DNA from: Serpula lacrymans var. lacrymans S7.9
Lineage: Eukaryota > Basidiomycota > Agaricomycetes > Boletales > Serpulaceae
Reading direction: 5' to 3'
Assembly: GCF_000218685.1 (NCBI RefSeq)
Contig: NW_006763291.1
Location: 1,520,286 to 1,584,285, forward strand
DNA: 64,000 bases
Part shown: positions 24,197 through 35,663 of the stretch, in pieces
How positions within the stretch are numbered: the stretch's first letter is position 1
Layout: each line of letters opens with the position of its first letter
The notes under the pieces: generated by a model
What the model was told of the DNA's origin: nothing
What the model saw: the letters and a program-made list of their open reading frames with translations, nothing else
Database searches by the model: none
Program-made: the position numbers and the translations under genes

Positions 24197-25389
24197 TTAC
24201 CAATCAAGACTTGCATCATTATCTGACGATTGGTCCCTGGTCCATTCGAAAACACCACCTCGGTCAAAGAAAGCCTGCTCATCAAACCCTGCATCTGCCA
24301 ATGCCAATGCAACGCCAACCTGCAGCAACGAGCGGCCAGGTGTCTTACCTCCGTCCGTGCAACTGAGAAACCTATAGGATATCAGAACGTCAGTGAGGTA
24401 CTAAGAGGGCCGCACGAAAGCGAAGGTATACCTCATTTCTTCGTCTAGATTAAGGTACGAATCCTTCATGGATTGGTTGTCTTCTGGAACTAAACATTTT
24501 TGATCTTTGTGTCTGTCTAAGAATGCCTTGAATTGTTCGTCCTTGATAACGAGTTTCCGCGCATCTCGAAGAGAACCAGTCTCTTGTCCGGTGTTTTCGC
24601 TATCTAGAAGAAGGACCTGGAAAACCTGAAGAGACTTTCATGAGCTAGGCGAACGGATTCAACGCTTCGAACTGATTACCTTCCACCGGAAAGGAGCGAG
24701 CTCCTCAATGCTAGCGCTCATGTCTTCGTCCCAGTTCAGGCTAGCATACATTCAAGTAAGCATTTTATCGCGGTGCCATATCCGTATTCGAGAAACAACT
24801 TGCCTCGTTACAACCGTATTAATCTTCACTTCGATACCTCTTCTACGACACCATTCGGCAACTTGGAACACGCGACCGACGTGGTTACCAGTGCCCTTTT
24901 CAGAGCGGCCAATTTGCACGTTAACATCGGCATCGAAACTGTCGCAGGATATAGCCATGACGTCCAAATAACGGCCGTAGGTATCCATCCATTTTTCTGT
25001 AACTTTTGATCCATTGTTCACCACAGAGCAGGATTCGAGATGGAGTTCCTCTTTGCAAAAGCGGAAAATTTCGCCAATGAAGTCTGGCTTCAGGAACGGT
25101 TCACCACCGCTAATATTCAGTTTCTTCATTCCTGCCTGTGCCAGCAGTCTTAGACCTTTCTTGGCTTCATCGATAGGCAAAATGTACAAGTTCTTTGTGG
25201 TGTGAAAACAGAAGTCGCAGCTATAGTTGCATTTTCTAGAGGCCGGTCAGCGATATGCTAGAATGCTATAGAGACCATAACTAACCTGTGGGGGAAATAA
25301 TTTACGGAGACAGGAACCACAGGTAAGCTGTCTTGTCCCGAAACGTTGAATAACTTCACTGAACCAAGTGTGGACTGTAACCAGTTCAT
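24197..25389 (-). CDS. Viperin (RSAD2)-like radical SAM enzyme
   Basis: Animal viperin uses a 4Fe-4S cluster and S-adenosylmethionine to convert CTP to the chain terminator ddhCTP. Splicing from ATG at 25389 to TAA at 24197-24199 gives about 320 residues with strong viperin features in order: [20 protein letters not shown] (CxxxCxxC cluster motif), [23 protein letters not shown] (GGE SAM motif), [93 protein letters not shown], and a final SLDW. The terminal Trp matters for cluster loading in animals. The amphipathic N-terminal helix of animal viperin is absent; only about 25 residues precede the core. The intron at 24803-24741 uses a GC donor (CGAG|GCAAGT); other choices break the frame. The nucleotide substrate is unknown, as is any antiviral role. 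Neighbours are a Nudix hydrolase and LYS2, same strand. Confidence 0.93.
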
Positions 25390-25859
25390 TGTCTAAATTT
25401 GGTGGATGTCTGCGGTTTCAAAACTACATTACAACCTGAACATTCAGTCTTTTTATTCAAGGGGCGGATTTGTTTGTATTGAACGTTGTAGGCCCATCAG
25501 ATTCACTAGAAGGCCACACGTGCGGGTGTTTTGTTCTTCGCTTTTAAATTTTGACAGCCAACTGGATTTGCCAAAAGAGTTTCACGAACTATTTTATCGA
25601 AATGAACTGTTAATCGCCACAGAGTTCAGGTGTTCCGACCGAAGCAACTCATCCCTATTCGAAAAATCAATGCTGTGAGTCAACATTTGCGTCTGCTCCT
25701 TTGCATATTTTTGAATTTACAAACGTTTTGCAGACTCCGACATATGTACAAGTACTGTACAGCGCCAAAATTTTGTTTTGTTGGAATACTACGAAGCGAT
25801 ACATAGGCTGATCCAAAGCAGAAGACCCTACATAGTAACTACTAGTAGTCACATATCAT
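25390..25859. other. Intergenic region between the viperin-like gene and LYS2
   Basis: AT-rich spacer of 470 bp with no supported gene. It should contain the promoter of the viperin-like gene and the LYS2 3' UTR; both genes read leftward. Confidence 0.55.
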
Positions 25860-28800
25860 TCATACTCCACTCCTTCCAGCGGCCTTAATGATCTGATCAC
25901 TATTCAGGGAAGGCAATGACCTCTGTGGTGAAAGCGAAGAAGGCTGAGGTAAAAAGCCTGCGCCAACGAGCCACGAAAGGTACATTCCCATCAGTTTATC
26001 CGATACAGTCATATTCGGCTCCTGCAAATGGGGGTGAAGCAGAGCCTGAGTGTTGGAGTCGTCGAGTTCGGGTGCCTTGGTACTAGTCGGTAAATCGTCC
26101 AAAACGAAGTGCAGCAAGGGGAATAGCGCGTTATCTTGCACTTCCATGACGTGTTGTTCCAATTTACGCCGCCACACGAGGTATTCGCACTGTTCTGTAG
26201 CGAAGCCATACTGGGCCAATGAAGATAGTATATTGTTGAAAGAGGGGAGGGGCCGGGCAGTGATATGGAGGACAGTCATCGCAGAACTGGGGAGTGGGGC
26301 CACCGTAGCAAGAGCGGTGCATCGAGCGACATGGTCAACGGGTACCATATTGACCGTATTGTTGATATTCGGCACAAGACCGAGTTGGACACACCCCTTG
26401 ACCATTCGCCAGACAAAGTCGTCCGTATTTGTCACTATCACATAGTGATTAATTCATGAGCAAGAATTCTTCTTAAACATTTACTAACCTGCTGTTACCG
26501 AATCACCCACCACGTAACCAGGTCGAACAATATGGCCATTCAAACCCCTTTTACCAGCTTCAAACAGTAACTTCTCGGAGACCCACTTGCTTTGTCCATA
26601 ACCAGTTTTCAGTAAGCTTCTTGCACCTTCGAGATCATCAGATTCGGGGACACCTTTGTATTTGCCATGCATGTGCGAAAGTGAATCGGACAGTCGGACG
26701 TAGTGCTCGGTGTCCATGGCTGACGTTGACGAAACGAACACCAGAAGTTTTTGTTTGGTTGTAGAGGCCAGCTCGATGGCCGTCAAAGTTGCAAGGACGT
26801 TAGCAGCACGGAGTTTCTCATACGGGTATACCCAGTGGACCTGTCAATTAGCAGCGTGAGCAGATCCAATGATATCGGTACGATGAGATACAAACCAAGG
26901 CGCCGTTGTGCAGTATCGCATCGACCTCGTTTGCCACATGAGACCACATATCTTGATCCAGGCCGAACAACTCTTGTCCCAGGTCCCCAATCAAGACTTC
27001 TAATCTCCCAGATGAGACCCACTCATCGTCCCAAACGCCACGATCGCTCGAGCCTTCTTTCAACCTAGCCAAAGCTTTGTCCACACTAGGTGCGCGTACG
27101 AGGCAGAAGACTTTCTTCACTCGGGTCTGACGTTGAAGAAGATCGCGAAGGACGAAGGCACCGAGGTATCCAGTGGCACCAGTGAGGAATATCGTTAGTG
27201 AATGACTGTCGAAATCCGAGGGTAGAGATGGATATGATGCCCGAAGCTGGGGGACCAGACTGTCGTAATCTTGCCCATACTCCATCACTACAGCAGGTTT
27301 CTTGGACATCTTTGTACCGTTAGTTTGACCTTGTGAATCGATTTCTTTCTCTTTATAAGCAATACCAAAGTCAGGATCACGGAGAGCGTCCACAGCAGCC
27401 GCGAGACCGCCAATTGTTGGCTGGTCAAAGATCAGGCCTAATGGCGCGTTGACTATGAATACTTTACGTATCTCGAATATAAGACGTGTAGCGAGGATGG
27501 AGTGACCACCTAAATCAAAGAAATTTTCGTCCAACGGTATGGGCACAGGTGCACTAGGTAAGATGCTTGCCCAAATGGCCCGCATTTTTTCTTCCGTACG
27601 ATTGGCTTTACGGGATTTAGTTTTGTGCCTTGGCTCCGCAGAGGCAGCATGAGCTGTATCTGGGAAAGGAAGCGCAGGCTTGTCTATCTTACCATTAGGG
27701 GTAAGGGGCATACGACGAAGGGGCACGAATACTGTAATATCATCAGTTTCTCCAAGGTACTAACGATGAAATGATAATACGTACATGAAGGAACGCTGTA
27801 ACTCGGCAGCTTCTTTTTGAGGTGTTCTCTGATATCTTTGATAAGTCGCCTATATTTGGGTGCAGCCTTGACATCAGTTTGGTCATCGTTATCTGTCAGT
27901 TCGCTGGCAAAACCATCCAGCTGAGGGCTCTCCAAGGGCACAAAGTAGCTGACGAGGATCTTCTCTTCGTCCTTGTCTCTGCGTACGAGGGTGACGTTCT
28001 CTCGCACCAAAGGATATTGGCTCATGTGGGTGTCTATCTCTCCAAGCTCTATCCTGAAACCACGAATTTTGACTTGATCATCAGCTCGCCCGGTGCATTC
28101 GACTGTCCCATCAGGAAGGTATCGCCCAAGGTCACCTGAACGATACATACGATCGCGGATACCTTTCCAGTACCGCGATTCAGGACCTGCAAGACCTTGA
28201 GGAGGGTGAAGAATGGTGTCCTTCCAGGGGATTGTGGGAGGTGAGAACCAGTTTGCTACGAACTTCTCTGCTGAGGCATCTGGCTGCAAATAACCTTCCG
28301 CCAGACCCCCAGATCGAACATATATTTCGCCCACTTCGCCAATCGCACAGGGGACGTTCCTGTCGTTTCGATTCACGACCAGAAGTTGGACGTCAATCAT
28401 TCCTTCGCCAGCGAGCATGATGTCTTTCTGCGTGGTCAGGAAGGTAGGGTCTCCTGAGACAGGAGGAATGGCAAAATAAGATACGGCACGTTGGGTCTCG
28501 GTGGTCCCGTACATATTGACTATCCGTACATTGGCTGCTAGAGATTGAAGTCGGAGGCAGTCACGTTTTGTCAAGACATCTCCTACGAAAAACGCGTTGC
28601 GGAGGGAAGGAATCTGACGGGTAGCCTGGGCAGAAAGCAGTTGTCCCATGGCCGGGGTCAGATGAGTTATGCTAACACTGCTATCAGCCATCCACTCAGC
28701 GAGACGCCCTGGTGTCCCTATGTCATCAGCAGTAGGTACATGAAGTTGTGCGCCGAAGAAGAGCGGAGTAAAGACTGGGGAATGATATCATCAGGGAAAC

Positions 28801-30453
28801 CATCATGCTGCGATGACACTTAGTTACTTACTATCGCGTTGAATGGGGTCATGTGCGATTCCACTCAACATCGTAAACTTGGACGTTTCGCCTAGAAGGA
28901 AACGATCACCCATCCAAGGAAAGAAGTGAGTGAGACTATAATGTCGTCCCTTTACACCTTTGGGGATGCCGGTACTTCCGCTGGTGAAAGATAACGTGCC
29001 GATGCTGTCTGGCCCCAAGGACACGTTGGGATCGGTTTCAGCTATATTCACATGAGAGCTGAGCACATCGACACCCTCACGGCTACCACCTAAAATGTTG
29101 CCATCACATTCGAGTTCTAATGCAGGCACCTCAACGCGTATTTTGAGTTCTGTAGATAAAAATTCCCGGACTGTAGGACTGATTGAACCTGCGCCTTTAA
29201 GTACCACTAGGCCTCGAGGTTGCGCGACTTGTAGATATATTGTTTGTCGAGAAGGGGGATACGCAGGGTCTAAGCATATTTCGGCGTCAGATCAGTGACA
29301 ACCTCAGGCGGATGGAGGGAGTGGACGATAGAAAATCAATGAAATGCTCACCTATGACAGAGAAAGTAGCGCCAGCTTTGAGAACAGCCATCACCGCGAC
29401 AACGAGTTCTACACTTCGGTGAGCATAAACCATGACAACTTCCTCTCTTTGGATTCCTCCTCGAAGAAGATAGTGTGCAAGTATATTTGACGCTCTACGA
29501 ATGGCTCCGTAATTGTAGGTGACTGTTTCTTGAGGTTCGTTTAGAGAAAGAGCCGGGAGGCTTTGTATAACACACGGCCTGTCTGGCCACCGACGTGCAT
29601 TGGTTGAGAATACATCTGTAATAGCACCCTTCCAGTCACACCAATGTAGATCGGCCGTTGGGTTTGGGAGGGTGTCGCGTTGTGAAGGAGTCAAAAGAGG
29701 TACCGATCCAACAGATGCCAGTGGATTCGAAGAGACTTTGCGCAGGAGAACGGAGAGCTGGTCGACAATAGACGATATCCGGGCGGAGGTGAATAGCAAT
29801 GAGTTATATATGATTCTAAGTGAGATATGGGGAGCAAGGGAAGCACGCGTAGATGCTGGTGGTCGAGTAACAAATATTGTAAGATCAGAGGTCAAGCTGG
29901 TAGATCGAATGAAGTTCTCCGTGGGCTCATCCGTCTCGTCGAAGAAGCGTACACGGAATATCGGGCGGGAGGTCTCGCCAGAATCCTCCTTATTTTTTTC
30001 TAGTGCTTGCACTATCGTCTCGAATGGCAGAACGTCTGATTCTGCTTCGCGTTCGACATGCTGCACACGACGAACGACGGCCCAGAATGGATCTGTTGGA
30101 TCGACAGAAAGGCGAAGAATCAAAGGATCCCTAGCAGATGCAGATGAGGACCCGATGACAAGATCTGTGTCGGCAGTATATCGATGGAGCAAGACGGCAA
30201 AGGCAGCGAGCAAAAGGTGAAACGCAGAAGGACGGCTTTCCGAAAAACTATCATCATCTTCCTCCACACGGTCGTCTTCTGTATGCAATGCGAGCTTAAG
30301 CAGGCTCAGCGATGTTTGGTCTGAAAGGTCAGCGAAATGTACGGCTTCGACCAGCCTGTTGGGACCAGTGGGTCGTGGATAATCTGTAGGCAGAGATATA
30401 GACGGAAGATTCTGCAGTCTCCCTAGCACTCTAGACAAGCGGTCTGAGGACAT
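25860..30453 (-). CDS. LYS2: L-2-aminoadipate reductase (A-T-R, NRPS-like)
   Basis: This large enzyme activates alpha-aminoadipate with ATP, loads it on a phosphopantetheine arm and reduces it to the semialdehyde, a required step of fungal lysine synthesis. Exons joined by short GT-AG introns give roughly 1400 residues from ATG at 30453. The domain order is a condensation-like N-terminal region, then an adenylation domain with [46 protein letters not shown] and [18 protein letters not shown] thiolation domain follows with [14 protein letters not shown], whose Ser carries the cofactor. The C-terminal reductase has the NAD(P) motif [18 protein letters not shown] and the [11 protein letters not shown] pair. 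It needs a separate phosphopantetheinyl transferase, not seen here. A DNA transposon starts 249 bp upstream of the start codon and could affect its promoter. No broken exon was noticed. Confidence 0.95.
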
Positions 30454-30701
30454 CTTTTGGTGGAAAACCTTGCTGGGCGGTTTCGAAGCCCTCTAAAGGA
30501 AGAATCTTAATCTTATGACTCGATGCTATTACTACAGAACATTCGTCCGGTGCTGCAAGAGCAAAAAAACATAGCACGATGTCGACCGAACATAGCCGAA
30601 AAATCAAGTATCGTGATCTATTGTGCACGTGTAACGGATACGTGTTACTTCGTCACTTGTTACTGTCACTTTTCCTTTTTCGTTCGTTTACCATAATTCT
30701 A
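30454..30701. other. LYS2 upstream region cut by the transposon
   Basis: Only 248 bp separate the LYS2 start codon from the transposon end. No upstream ORF or clear TATA box was recognised. LYS2 must use this fragment, or sequence from the transposon, as promoter. Confidence 0.6.
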
Positions 30702-30719
30702 CAGTGCGCGACACACTTT
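30702..30719 (+). repeat. Left terminal inverted repeat of the TA-flanked transposon
   Basis: CAGTGCGCGACACACTTT directly follows the TA at 30700-30701 and is the perfect inverse of 33974-33991. Confidence 0.9.
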
Positions 30720-30973
30720 TTCGGCGCCTCAAATGTCAGTGATGCGCATTCATTATTCCACGCTGGAAATACCATGTTTTTTTGCGAAAACTATTGCAAT
30801 AGGACTGTATTAGATACTACTGTAAGGTATGCTGAACAAAATGCGATGAATTCAAACAAAGTAAAAATCACGACAAAAATTGAGACTGTGACGACTATTG
30901 GTACCGAAACATCGCTTTCTGGTAGAGTATGCAGCATTACATGCATGTAAGTATCGAGGAACGGGCGGGGACC

Positions 30974-33754
30974 TTATCGGCGGCTCATGAGAGCCTTAAT
31001 CTTGGCAGGATGACCGACTCTACGGTGTGACTTGAACACTTTGACTGCAAATGCAGTCTGATAAGCATCAAGTCCTTTCCTGAATGTTGCTCATGATTAA
31101 ACCAAGGATGTATATGTAAAATAGAAGTGAAGAAACTCACGAGTATGAGTCCATGTAGCGCCATGTCTTACGGAAAAAGTGTCGGATCGTGATTGTGTCA
31201 CACATGTTGAGACACTGCGGCACGAGGACTTTGGCAGTTGAGAACTTGCCATCTGATACTTTGCGATAGCCTGGTTCAAATAGAATAAGAATGATTTGAA
31301 TTAAACGAGAGTGAAAAGACTCATGGTACTTCATAAATCCCCATAGCATTTTGATAGGGTTAAGTTCGCAATGGAACTTGGGCAGATACATGCAAATGTG
31401 ACCGCGCCCCTCAATGTATTTTTGTAGCATCGGTTTTTCGTTCGCAAAGTCGTCCTGCAACGAGAGAACACGATACATACAGCACCAATCACTCACTGGT
31501 TGAATATTGGGCTGATCAGCCTGCACGACATCATCTTCCGGCACTGCATCCTCTTGGCCCATAGCCTCTGCCTCTGCAACACGTCTCGCGGCGTCTTTCT
31601 TCACCTCCGACATTTTGCACTCCTTGCACTTCCCCACTGGTTTCCCGGCCTTTGACCTCTTCATCAGCTCATCCCAGACCGACTCGCGCTCTTGAAGAAC
31701 CACCCGCATGCCTTTAGGTTTGTTTTGAAGCTCCTCGTTGGGGTGATCAGCAGGGAAAACCATGGACTGGGGTCTTCCGCGGGTGTCATCTTTGCCAGGG
31801 AGTGGGGGAGGGTTGTTGAGAGGGATGATCGTGGTGTGTAGTGAACGTTGTTTGCCGCCGGGATTGATATTCATATTGTTGACGTTCAACGCGTCATGTG
31901 CGAGTCCCTCGTGCGCCGATGAGCAATCAAAGACCCAGATGCCTACTTTGTCGGGATGGAGGTATTCGAAAATGTCGATCGCGTGGACTGTTTGATCCAT
32001 CAACTGTTGGAGATCCCACCACGTGTCATGGTTTTTTCCAGGGTAGATTATCTTGCACAAATTCGTCACCTTTAGACGCTGATCTTCGGGCAACTTCAGC
32101 TGCTCTGTGATTTGCTCGTCGGATAGCTTTAGTTGGCCAACTGTTTCGCAGATATAACCACAGATGTGGACTCCCCGCCCGTTCCCTTTCCTCCTGAGAG
32201 GCTGTTCACCTTCTTTCAACCAGCGCCGATGAGCTGACTCATTTGTGCCGACAATGGATTCATCCGACATCACAACAACATGCTCCTTTTCGCCTGGACC
32301 AAGTTCTGGTGGAATTGGCTCGAGCGTGTCATCGTCATATTTGCACATCAACCTTCGAGACCAATAATTGTAAGTTTGTCTTCCTTTGAGATTGCAGAAT
32401 ATGCTCGTACCGCTCTAACCGTTTCATCTCCTCCAAATACTTGGTCCGTGCTTCGACGACATCAGGCCTTTCATGGCCATCATAATAAAGACCTTTCTTG
32501 ACATCTCGGCACTGATATCCCAGCTTTCCCAGCCATCTGATGGCTGTTCTTTCACAGATCGTGCTTTTCTTCCCTGTCAGGTCCAATGCGGGAATTATGA
32601 CGTTGTTGACATGGCGGCAAAGCTCAAAGGGTGTGATGGTACCAATAGCCTGGGCCGCGAGGTAGGAACGAACTGCCTGCAGGACATTTTCATCATCCAG
32701 TAGCATGTATTGGCCATTCTGGGCACTCCGAAGTGACAGCGGCAATCGCTGGTGCCTGAGGAGGTATCTTGCATTTTCGCGAATTTGGCGGGCAAAGTAG
32801 GGGCCCTTCCCCATGCAATATGCAATGGCCAAGCTCGCATTGAGTGCTGGGCGCTGGCATTTTGGGTGGCCAGCATACTGCTCGTGAAGCTTCGCGTACT
32901 CGGTGACAGCAGTAAGTTGAGTCATCATTTTGACTGTTTTACTTGTTTTGAGCCGCTTTACTTCCTTGAGACAGGTCTTGACAATCTCGAATATGTTTTT
33001 TTGGGACGGAGCACTGTCATCATCATCGAGGACAAGCCACTCGCGAGCTGCTTCGACTTCTGCTGTATGCATGGCTTCATCATTGGCAAGATCTTCATCT
33101 TCTCCGGCTACTGCTTCTGCGAGATCCTTTTGGGTATTCTGTTCCGATGCATTGGTAAGTCACTTATAATCACTGGACCATGGTTACTGATCACACCTGA
33201 AGCTCCTGTTCATCGAGTTCATCATCCTCGATAGGGCCAGATTCAGTGCGGGAGATGCAAAACTCCATCAGATCCATGTCGGTTATGGCTTCCTCAATGT
33301 CATACCAACCCTCAACATCGACATCTTCTGTCTCGGGATTGTAAACGGCGTCCTTGCGCATTAGAGTGGTGTCGCGTGAGAAGCCAAATCTCTTGAGCTT
33401 CGCACAGTCTTCAGCTGCCTTTTTCCAGTGTGCTTTATGGCGGTAAAAGGTTGCTCGAGAATCTTTTGTGTACACCACGGGCTGCTTGCGCTGTCAAATT
33501 TTCAATCAAAACTTTTTATGGTGAATTACCATGTTGCTCACCTTCATTGGGTTCTGTTGCACAGAAAACTTTTTCGCATACAACTGCCTTGCAACTGTGA
33601 GAGAACCAGTCGATGACACACTGGCATCACTGTCACTGCCAGAATCTTCGTAGTCTGATTCGCCGTCACACTGGGTTGGCCCAGATACGAACTTGCCCTG
33701 GGCTGAGGTTCTCTGCAGTTTGGCCCGTGCGGCCTTCTTTCCAGTACGTCCCAT
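30974..33754 (-). CDS. DDE-type transposase of the TA-flanked element
   Basis: The protein begins near MGRTGKKAARAK (ATG at 33754) with an acidic Ser/Asp-rich region. A helix-turn-helix-like middle (SIAYCMGKGPYFARQI, TICERTAIRWLGKLGY) follows, then a DDE-like catalytic core. Candidate acidic triad positions are the Asp in VVMSDESIVGTNES, the Asp in GIWVFDCSSAHEG and the Glu in YLPKFHCELNPIKMLWG. The tail after a last intron is RKVSDGKF..., RRFFRK-like, then GLDAYQTAFAVKVFKSHRR and stop TAA at 30974-30976. This type is common in Agaricomycetes and usually annotated only as hypothetical. One intron within the KYRYRKVSDGKF coding region has ATGAGT where GTGAGT is expected, so its splicing may be lost. 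If retained (54 nt), 18 residues are inserted without a frameshift. Activity is therefore uncertain. Confidence 0.75.
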
Positions 33755-33973
33755 CGTAAATTCGAGTTTGTCAAGTGCGTCAACAGGTTTTGAGTAGAGG
33801 GAGAGAGTGCGTGTCAATTTCGGTACTTTTAGCTCCAAATTTTGCGACTGAAAATTGAGACTTTTTATGGAAAATTTAAAACATCAGATATTGCCTATTT
33901 TAACGCATAGATTACATCCCCGTTGACAGAAATCGAATCGGCAAAAAATTTGGCCCGCTACAGAGGCACGGCC

Positions 33974-33991
33974 AAAGTGTGTCGCGCACTG
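33974..33991 (-). repeat. Right terminal inverted repeat of the TA-flanked transposon
   Basis: AAAGTGTGTCGCGCACTG, followed by TA at 33992-33993, is the exact reverse complement of the left end. Confidence 0.9.
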
Positions 33992-34193
33992 TAATACAGA
34001 GTGTTTGTACTTATGTACTGTGATCAGCACCACCTCTATTAGGCAATCCAGTCGCGCTCACCTTTGCTTTTCCATCCGGTACTTTCCGCGTTTCAGCATT
34101 TCGGCAAATTTTCGCGTCGCCACTGGCTACACATTGCATTGCGCCCTCGCTTTTGTTGTTTCCCTTACTCCCCTTCCTTTGCCTAGCCCCACC

Positions 34194-34736
34194 ATGGGCC
34201 CCTTCCTCTCCTTTTTATTCTCACCTGACGGTCGTTTCTGGATCCCCATTCTAATCCACTTTTTCGTCACCTCCACCCTCCTCCTCCTCATCTTATTTGC
34301 ACCCCCACCATTTCTGATGTCACCACTTCCTATCCGCTTCCGTCGCCAATCCATTGACTACCACGTGCCACTGCTGATATCAGCAAAGCCCTGGCGGCCG
34401 GTCCAGATAGGGCAACAGGTCCATCTTCATGACGTCGATCTGCCATCATATACTATCAAAACATCAGTCGCTCGTCTTGCCTGGTTGGAGCGTGGGTGGG
34501 TAGTTTTTGAGCTGGAGAAGGTTCATCCCCTTGCGTCGCCCATGTTCATCGCTGTCCCATTCACTTGGGTACACTTATCTTTTGTCCATCGTCTTCGCTA
34601 CAGCTACACCTACCACACGCTGCCTGGGACTCACTTGTTCCAAATTGGAACTACTCCTCTCCCTCCCTCGTTTGATCAGGTGGTCCAACACAACCAGTCC
34701 ATTGGTAAGGCCATGGAACTGTCGGATTTGGACTAG
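34194..34736 (+). CDS. Hypothetical protein with N-terminal membrane segment, between transposons
   Basis: An uninterrupted frame opens at ATG 34194 in a favourable ACCATGG context and gives 180 residues. The N-terminus has a strong hydrophobic segment (FWIPILIHFFVTSTLLLLILF). It is followed by a Pro/Arg-rich turn and a mixed region with VARLAWLERGWVVFELEKV and IAVPFTWVHLSFVHRLRYSY. I do not recognise a family. It starts about 200 bp after the right end of the TA-flanked transposon and lies 950 bp before the gypsy relic. It could be a host orphan gene or part of an unidentified element; the pyrimidine-rich flank (34740-35340) is unlike neighbouring host genes. Confidence 0.35.
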   Translation: MGPFLSFLFSPDGRFWIPILIHFFVTSTLLLLILFAPPPFLMSPLPIRFRRQSIDYHVPLLISAKPWRPVQIGQQVHLHDVDLPSYTIKTSVARLAWLERGWVVFELEKVHPLASPMFIAVPFTWVHLSFVHRLRYSYTYHTLPGTHLFQIGTTPLPPSFDQVVQHNQSIGKAMELSDLD

Positions 34737-35663
34737 GTGGTGGACTGGTGGCTCCAGTTTCTTTTTCTTCAGCAGAACATTCATTTACAGTGCGATTATT
34801 TTTGATTTTTGAATCATTTTTATGGACACATATTTTTTTAGAATGCCTGACTGACAATAAAGGAACTGTGTTGATACTGATAGTGTTTTGCCTTGCCCTT
34901 TTTTTACTGCATCTTCCCATGACATCATGATTTTCCTGCTCTCTTTTTGCTATTGGACTTTACTTTATGGCTGTACAAACCTGTGACATTACTCACAGCA
35001 TTCATTGTTCTATCTCTTTCTTTTCCTTTTTTGACAATCTTATCCTGTACTACCTACGCAGGATTCGTCAGCATACATTCCTTCCTTCATGTTCTTTCTC
35101 ATTCTTTTTGCACAGCTATACTGTGCATAGCCTACTTTTCTTTCACTATACAAACCCCTGTATTTTACCTTGTAAAACAACAAGAACTCCAATCCAGACT
35201 TCTTCTCTAATCTTAAGTCCACTTCTTACTGCTACTTGTGATCCAGTGTGGTTACAACACTTCCCACTTCTACCACTGTTAACTGCTGTCATCGTCACTC
35301 GTCACTTTTTGAAAGTGATTGTCATCCCCTTCGATTAGAGTCCTTCTGAGCACTACAGTTTGTGCATCAGGAGCCTGCTATCACTGGGAACCTTGTCACC
35401 TTGTCATCCTCATTGTTCTCAAACCTACCTTGTGCTACAATTAGCAAGGTAGTGCTCGTCTATACTCGCCACAAAGCCCCTATCTTTCTATAGTCCAACT
35501 ATCCCTCCTCCTCAAAACCCACACCCATACATCTCTGGGTTTTACTTTGAAGGACCCTTATACATACCACCCCACGAACAACCAGAGCACCCACTATTCT
35601 AGGAGGCAAAGCCCATAAACAAGTTCCGTGGAATCTGGGAGGATTGTGTGTTAGTTTGTTTTT
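34737..35663. other. Pyrimidine-rich noncoding stretch
   Basis: T- and C-rich on the plus strand with short unrelated frames. An imperfect hairpin-forming inverted repeat CTACCTTG ... CAAGGTAG occurs near 35425-35452. The 5' boundary of the truncated gypsy element must lie close to its right edge, about 35.68 kb. No gene is supported. Confidence 0.45.

Larger units (their letters stand above)
30702..33991 (-). mobile_element. 3290-bp Tc1/mariner-pogo-like DNA transposon with TA target duplication
   Basis: The 18-bp sequence CAGTGCGCGACACACTTT at 30702-30719 is repeated in exact inverse form at 33974-33991. Each end is flanked by TA (30700-30701 and 33992-33993), the target site preferred by Tc1/mariner-type elements, and termini starting CAGT are usual in the pogo branch. 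A spliced transposase-like gene fills most of the interior on the minus strand. The ends being perfect suggests a fairly recent insertion. Confidence 0.85.

Noticed and set aside
24708..25009. Plus-strand open frames over the viperin-like gene
   Set aside because: They are antisense to conserved radical SAM exons and have no family match.
29600..30220. Plus-strand open frame of 206 codons over the start of LYS2
   Set aside because: Antisense shadow of the conserved LYS2 N-terminal exon; composition is Arg/Ser-rich as expected for a shadow.
25860..30453. Secondary-metabolite NRPS cluster
   Set aside because: The adenylation-thiolation-reductase order and motifs are those of the primary-metabolism enzyme Lys2, and the neighbours are not biosynthetic tailoring genes.
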